Part shown: piece by piece, positions 60,143-64,000 of the stretch | How positions within the stretch are numbered: position 1 is the first letter of the stretch | Layout: every line of letters starts with the position of its first letter | Assembly: GCA_964369415.1 (NCBI GenBank) | Contig: CAYJFP010000005.1 | Location: 47,099 to 111,098 of the forward strand | Source of the DNA: SIG603 sp964369415 | Lineage (GTDB): Bacteria > Bacillota > Clostridia > Oscillospirales > Acutalibacteraceae | Direction of reading: 5' to 3' | DNA length: 64,000 nt | Translations under genes and position numbers: made by a program | The notes under the pieces: generated by a model | What the model saw: the letters and a program-made list of their open reading frames with translations, nothing else | What the model was told of the DNA's origin: nothing | Database searches by the model: none

Positions 60143-61891
60143 TTGAGCAAAAAGAAAAATAAAACTAAAATTCTATTAAGATTATTTAATTATATTTTAG
60201 CACAAAAGAAGCTTTTTGTCTTGGTTTTAATCCTTTCACTTTTTGCAAATGTTTTTTCACTGATAGGTCCATTTTTATCGGGAGAGGCGATAGATGCCAT
60301 TGAACTTGGTGAAGGAAAAGTGGATTTCAGTGCGGTTTGGTCAAATGTTATTTTGATGATAGCTTTTTATGTTATTTCTGGAATATTGACCTATGTTTTA
60401 TCGGTGATGATGATAAATCTAAGTCAAAAAATAGTGTTTAAAATGAGAAAAGACGTGTTTGAAAACCTATCAAAACTACCTGTAAAATTTTTTGATAAAA
60501 TACAGGCGGGTGAACTTATCAGTATAATATCTTACGATATAGATACAGTAAATGCATCCTTATCGGCAGATTTAATGCACATAGTGGCGGGAATTATCAC
60601 GATAATAGGCTCTTTAATTAGCATGATATTAATATCGCCACAAATGCTGATTGTCTTTGTGATTACAGTGCCGGTTTCTTTGTGGATTGCCGTCAGAAGA
60701 ACAAAGGTGGTAAGACCACTTTTTAAGAGCAGATCTAAGTCATTTGCACAGTTAAACGGGTATATTGAAGAGACAGTTTCGGGCGCTAAAACGATAAAAG
60801 CGTATAATGTTGAAAAGGAAATGCTTGAAAAGTTTGATGAAAAAAATGATAGGGCAGTAGATGCTTTTTATCAGGCGGACTATGCGGCGGTGATTCTAGG
60901 TCCTACCATGAACTTTATCAACAACTTCTCACTAGCTCTAATAAGCGTATTGGGTGTGATTTTTTTCTTAATGGGAAACATAACCATAGGTGGTGTATCG
61001 GCGTTTATACTTTATTCAAGAAGATTTACAGCACCGATAAATGAAATCGGAAACATTTTAAGCGAGCTTGCCTCGGCAACCTCGGCGGCAGATAGAGTCT
61101 TTAGTTTAATAGATGAAAATCCTGAAAAAGAGGATAAGGTGGGAGCTGAAGACATCAAAGATGTAAAAGGTGAAATCGAATTTAAAAACGTCAATTTTAG
61201 TTATGTGGAAAATAAACCTGTTATAAAAAACATGAATCTGCATGTAAAATCGGGCGATACTGTTGCTATTGTGGGGAAAACGGGTGCTGGAAAAAGTACG
61301 ATTGTAAATTTACTCATGCGTTTTTATGATGTAAACGAAGGAAGTATTTTCTTAGACGGAAAAAACATAGGGGATATAACACGGGATAGTCTTAGAAGTG
61401 CCTATACTATGGTGCTTCAAGACACATGGCTTTTTGAGGGGACTATATTTGAAAACATAGCCTATGGAAAAGAAGGAGCTACTATAAATGATGTAAGAGA
61501 AGCTGCGAAATCGGTGGATATTCACGATTATATCGAGTCGTTACCACAGGGTTATGATTCTGTTTTAAATGATAATGCGGTGAATGTTTCAAAGGGGCAA
61601 AAACAGCTTATAACAATAGCAAGGGCGATGCTTAATGATTCAAAGATTCTTATTTTGGACGAAGCTACATCAAATGTAGATACAAGGACAGAGCTCAAAA
61701 TTCAGTCGGCAATGGAAAAACTGATGGAAGGCAAAACCTGCTTTATAATAGCTCATAGGCTTTCGACCATTAAACATGCAGATGTAATTTTAGTCATGGA
61801 AAATGGAGAGCTTAAGGAAAAAGGTACACATGAAAAATTAATGGAAAAAGATGGGGTTTACAGAAAATTGTACGATGCACAATTCCAGTAA
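60143..61891 (+). CDS. ABC exporter subunit with canonical Walker B
   Basis: A 582-residue half-exporter partner. It has six helices, Walker A IVGKTGAGKSTIVNLL, and Walker B ILILDEATSNVD with the catalytic Glu. Its signature is VSKGQKQLI instead of LSGGQ. Thus this subunit's signature and the other's Walker B form the degenerate ATP site, leaving one working site. I chose the TTG at 60143 (MSKKKNKTKILL), eight bases after AGGTGG, which is coupled to the end of the first subunit. Confidence 0.92.
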   Translation: MSKKKNKTKILLRLFNYILAQKKLFVLVLILSLFANVFSLIGPFLSGEAIDAIELGEGKVDFSAVWSNVILMIAFYVISGILTYVLSVMMINLSQKIVFKMRKDVFENLSKLPVKFFDKIQAGELISIISYDIDTVNASLSADLMHIVAGIITIIGSLISMILISPQMLIVFVITVPVSLWIAVRRTKVVRPLFKSRSKSFAQLNGYIEETVSGAKTIKAYNVEKEMLEKFDEKNDRAVDAFYQADYAAVILGPTMNFINNFSLALISVLGVIFFLMGNITIGGVSAFILYSRRFTAPINEIGNILSELASATSAADRVFSLIDENPEKEDKVGAEDIKDVKGEIEFKNVNFSYVENKPVIKNMNLHVKSGDTVAIVGKTGAGKSTIVNLLMRFYDVNEGSIFLDGKNIGDITRDSLRSAYTMVLQDTWLFEGTIFENIAYGKEGATINDVREAAKSVDIHDYIESLPQGYDSVLNDNAVNVSKGQKQLITIARAMLNDSKILILDEATSNVDTRTELKIQSAMEKLMEGKTCFIIAHRLSTIKHADVILVMENGELKEKGTHEKLMEKDGVYRKLYDAQFQ

Positions 61892-61978
61892 AAGTGTGAA
61901 AATTATGTAAAGTACTTTAGATTTGCTGTTTTTTGCTAAAATATGATAAAAATTTTTTTTGAAATGATGTTTTTGCTC

Positions 61979-62007
61979 TTGTTATAGGCTTTTTTATGTG
62001 ATAAAAT
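61979..62007 (+). promoter_or_regulatory. Possible promoter of the PASTA pseudokinase gene
   Basis: TTGTTA, a 17-base spacer and TAAAAT, about 40 bases before the start. Confidence 0.45.
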
Positions 62008-62047
62008 AACTACAGTTACTTAAAAATGATATAAAAAGGAAATAAAT

Positions 62048-63664
62048 ATGAACGAAATTGTAGCATGCATAAATTGCTTTAAAGATATAGACACAAGTAT
62101 AGGAAACGGCGAAGTTTGTCCGCACTGCGGGTATAATAATTTTGAAGAACCAATTAAAAATACGCTTGAATATAGAACTGTTTTGCAAGAAAAGTACATT
62201 ATAGGACGAGTAAAGTGTGCAAACAGTGAGGGTTTTACATATAGCGCATATGATAAAGAGAATTTGATTAGGGTTGATATTAGAGAATTATGTCCCGTTA
62301 CACTTATATATAGAGATGAGAATGAGGTTTTTCCCGCACAGGGCAAAGAAAATCTGTATGACGATATGTATGGTAATTTTTTGAATATGTCAAAATCACT
62401 TTTGGCGGCAGGTAGTTTGAACGGCGTGGTGCCGGTAATTGATATATTTAACGAAAACAACACTTGTTATATGGTGTATAGATATTTTGAAAGCGTTTCA
62501 CTTAGAAGTTATGTGGACTCTTTAGGAGGAAAACTTGATTACAACACGGTGTCAGATTTGTTTATGCCACTTATTAATTCGCTTTCGACACTTCATAGTC
62601 TTTCGGTGAAGCACTTAGGAATTTCACCTGAGACTTTAAGGGTTTGTAAAGACGACAAACTTAGACTCAGTGAATTTTCTGTAGAAGAATTAAGAAGAGT
62701 GGGAACTTATATTGAGCCTGATTTGATTTCAGGATGTGCCGCTTACGAGCAATACACAAATAATCTTGCCATGACAGAAATGACAGATATATATTCTGTA
62801 GCGGCAGTTATGCTTTATTGTCTAACAGGAAAACTTCCGATAGCTGCGAATAAAAGGCTTGAAAACCCAAGATTATTAATATCTAAAGAGGTGTTAAAAT
62901 CACTTCCATCACATGTAACTTCTGCGATAGCAGGGGCTCTGCAAGTGAGACCTGAACAAAGAATAACCAGTTTTGAAAGCTTTAAAATGGAGTTTATTTC
63001 TGGTTCTTATGTAAGTACTAATGAAGTTGAGGAGACGGAATATGTAAGGGATACATCTCAATTTGTAAGGAAAAAGACTCACAAAACAGGCTCCTTAAAA
63101 ATATGGCTTATCGGCTCTTTTATAGTTACTCTTGCAGTCGCCTTGTACATCGGATATGGAATAGCCACAAATAGCGATGTGTCAATCAACAATGTTTTAG
63201 ACTTTTTTGAAGATAATTTAGATGTTGAAACAAATCATCTAATACTGCCCGATATGGTAGGCGATAGCTACGAAGAATGGGTGGAAAAAATTGACACGAA
63301 TAAAGGTTATGTGTTTAAGCTTGAGGTGGTATCTGAAAGTTTCAGCGATACCTATGAAGAGGGAATTATAATCAGTCAAGACCCAAAACCTGATGAAAAT
63401 ATCAGTGAAGACCAAGTGATAAAAATAGAGGTGAGTAAAGGCTCAAAAATGAGAAGCTTGCCGAGTGTTAGCGGACTTTCGCTTGAAGATGCGCAGGTTG
63501 CACTGAAAAATGAAGGAATGCAAATAACCATAAAAGAGGCAAACAGCGACACCGTCGAACAGGGCGATGTCATGTGGTATGGCGATGAGCTAAACGCCGG
63601 AGACACCATAGAATACGGCTCGAATGTGACAATCATAGTAAGTTTAGGACCTGAAACGACATAA
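62048..63664 (+). CDS. Zinc-ribbon PASTA-domain pseudokinase
   Basis: A 538-residue protein. In order: an N-terminal zinc ribbon (CINCFKD, CPHCGYNN); a protein-kinase-like domain (about 45-320); a membrane helix (about 352-375); and two or more extracytoplasmic PASTA-like repeats (about 395-538), with the second, MRSLPSVSGLSLEDAQVAL, clear. The kinase core lacks catalytic residues: the VAIK lysine region reads IRVDIREL, HRD reads HLG (KHLGISPETLRV), and DFG reads EFS. The TDIYSVAAVMLYCLTG helix is kept. It probably senses cell-wall fragments and signals by protein contact. AAAGGA precedes the ATG. Confidence 0.85.
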   Translation: MNEIVACINCFKDIDTSIGNGEVCPHCGYNNFEEPIKNTLEYRTVLQEKYIIGRVKCANSEGFTYSAYDKENLIRVDIRELCPVTLIYRDENEVFPAQGKENLYDDMYGNFLNMSKSLLAAGSLNGVVPVIDIFNENNTCYMVYRYFESVSLRSYVDSLGGKLDYNTVSDLFMPLINSLSTLHSLSVKHLGISPETLRVCKDDKLRLSEFSVEELRRVGTYIEPDLISGCAAYEQYTNNLAMTEMTDIYSVAAVMLYCLTGKLPIAANKRLENPRLLISKEVLKSLPSHVTSAIAGALQVRPEQRITSFESFKMEFISGSYVSTNEVEETEYVRDTSQFVRKKTHKTGSLKIWLIGSFIVTLAVALYIGYGIATNSDVSINNVLDFFEDNLDVETNHLILPDMVGDSYEEWVEKIDTNKGYVFKLEVVSESFSDTYEEGIIISQDPKPDENISEDQVIKIEVSKGSKMRSLPSVSGLSLEDAQVALKNEGMQITIKEANSDTVEQGDVMWYGDELNAGDTIEYGSNVTIIVSLGPETT

Positions 63665-63732
63665 CTGAATTGCGGGCAGATTAGTTGACTGTTCTTAAAG
63701 GGTATTTATATTAGTTTATGGAGGGTAATATT

Positions 63733-63924
63733 ATGAAAAATTTAAAAATTATTGGCATATTGGCTTTAGTAAGTGTTTTGATTGGACAACGATTTTTAGA
63801 ACTGTCTGACCTTGCATTTGGGATAGGTTATGGAATAGCGATAGGCACACTAATTTTGAGTTGCATACCTAAAGAAAAATACGAACAAATCAAATCATTC
63901 AAGAAAAGTTTATTTACACGATAG
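63733..63924 (+). CDS. Small membrane protein of unknown function
   Basis: A 63-residue protein with two hydrophobic segments (about 5-21 and 28-44) and a basic C-terminus ending KSFKKSLFTR. No family is recognised. The ATG at 63733 follows GGAGGG. It lies 68 bases after the pseudokinase gene and ends in a strong terminator, so it is expressed either with it or alone. Confidence 0.7.
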   Translation: MKNLKIIGILALVSVLIGQRFLELSDLAFGIGYGIAIGTLILSCIPKEKYEQIKSFKKSLFTR

Positions 63925-63957
63925 TTTGTATGTTGTTAACGTAATATACACCAAATA

Positions 63958-63999
63958 AAACTTCCTATATCAAAAATTGATATAGGAAGTTTATTTTTT
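63958..63999 (+). terminator. Intrinsic terminator at the window end
   Basis: A 16-bp perfect stem, AAACTTCCTATATCAA / TTGATATAGGAAGTTT, with loop AAA, then ATTTTTT. Confidence 0.92.
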
Positions 64000-64000
64000 G

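Overview
The window looks like a piece of chromosome from a low-GC, strictly anaerobic, endospore-lineage member of the Clostridia. The evidence is the Firmicute-type gene order darA-holB-yaaT-trmN6-rsmI, a spoIIR gene, AddAB recombination genes, a dgt-dnaG-rpoD cluster, RNase Y with YmdB, a 2[4Fe-4S] ferredoxin and an [FeFe]-hydrogenase-like protein. Promoters are mostly textbook sigma-A sites with a 17-nt spacer. I cannot fix the family or genus. I saw no tRNA, rRNA, CRISPR array, phage or insertion sequence. Almost all the DNA is coding and no gene-free stretch exceeds about 260 bases, apart from a 100-N scaffold gap at 23566-23665.

Layout. 1-5293 (+): the end of a sodium:alanine symporter gene, then darA, holB, yaaT, ferredoxin, trmN6 and rsmI. 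5285-6582 (-): an ECF-like sigma factor and a membrane protein that is probably its anti-sigma factor, with a possible self-recognised promoter. 6659-11114 (-): one operon of a beta-propeller lipoprotein, an OmpR-type regulator, a histidine kinase and a DUF1385 membrane protein. 11260-19911 (+): spoIIR, addB, addA, an unrecognised protein and a VOC protein. 20010-23561 (+): rpmG, secE, nusG, rplK, rplA, rplJ and rplL, with several RNA control elements: two apparent mimics of the 23S rRNA L1-binding site and an L10 leader. The usual rpoB/rpoC do not follow; the scaffold gap lies there.

23703-28119: a short SulP-type transporter divergent from an AraC regulator, then serC-serA. 28299-31563 (+): a five-gene cassette (DRTGG, HATPase, hydrogenase-like Fe-S protein, DRTGG, PHP) that looks like a redox or H2 sensor. 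31742-34900 (+): ilvC, a DUF815 ATPase, proC. 35009-38413 (-): a low-molecular-weight phosphatase of the YwlE type, rimI, tsaD and a two-domain PPK2. 38608-39898 (+): a VOC protein and a DUF368 lipid-carrier transporter. 39899-46195 (-): recG, a FakA-like kinase, ymdB and rny. 46448-52676 (+): a VanY-like protein without its zinc ligands, rpmE, a YigZ protein, dgt, dnaG, rpoD and an Rrf2 regulator.

52716-58232 (-): tex, then an SOS-type operon of dinB, a radical-SAM protein and its partner, with two LexA-like boxes around a consensus promoter. 58426-63924 (+): a heterodimeric ABC exporter, a zinc-ribbon PASTA pseudokinase and a small membrane protein.

Most of the window is housekeeping. The most interesting parts are the sensory hydrogenase cassette, the two degenerate envelope proteins (pseudokinase and VanY-like), the SOS-controlled repair operon, and the RNA-level control of the ribosomal protein genes.
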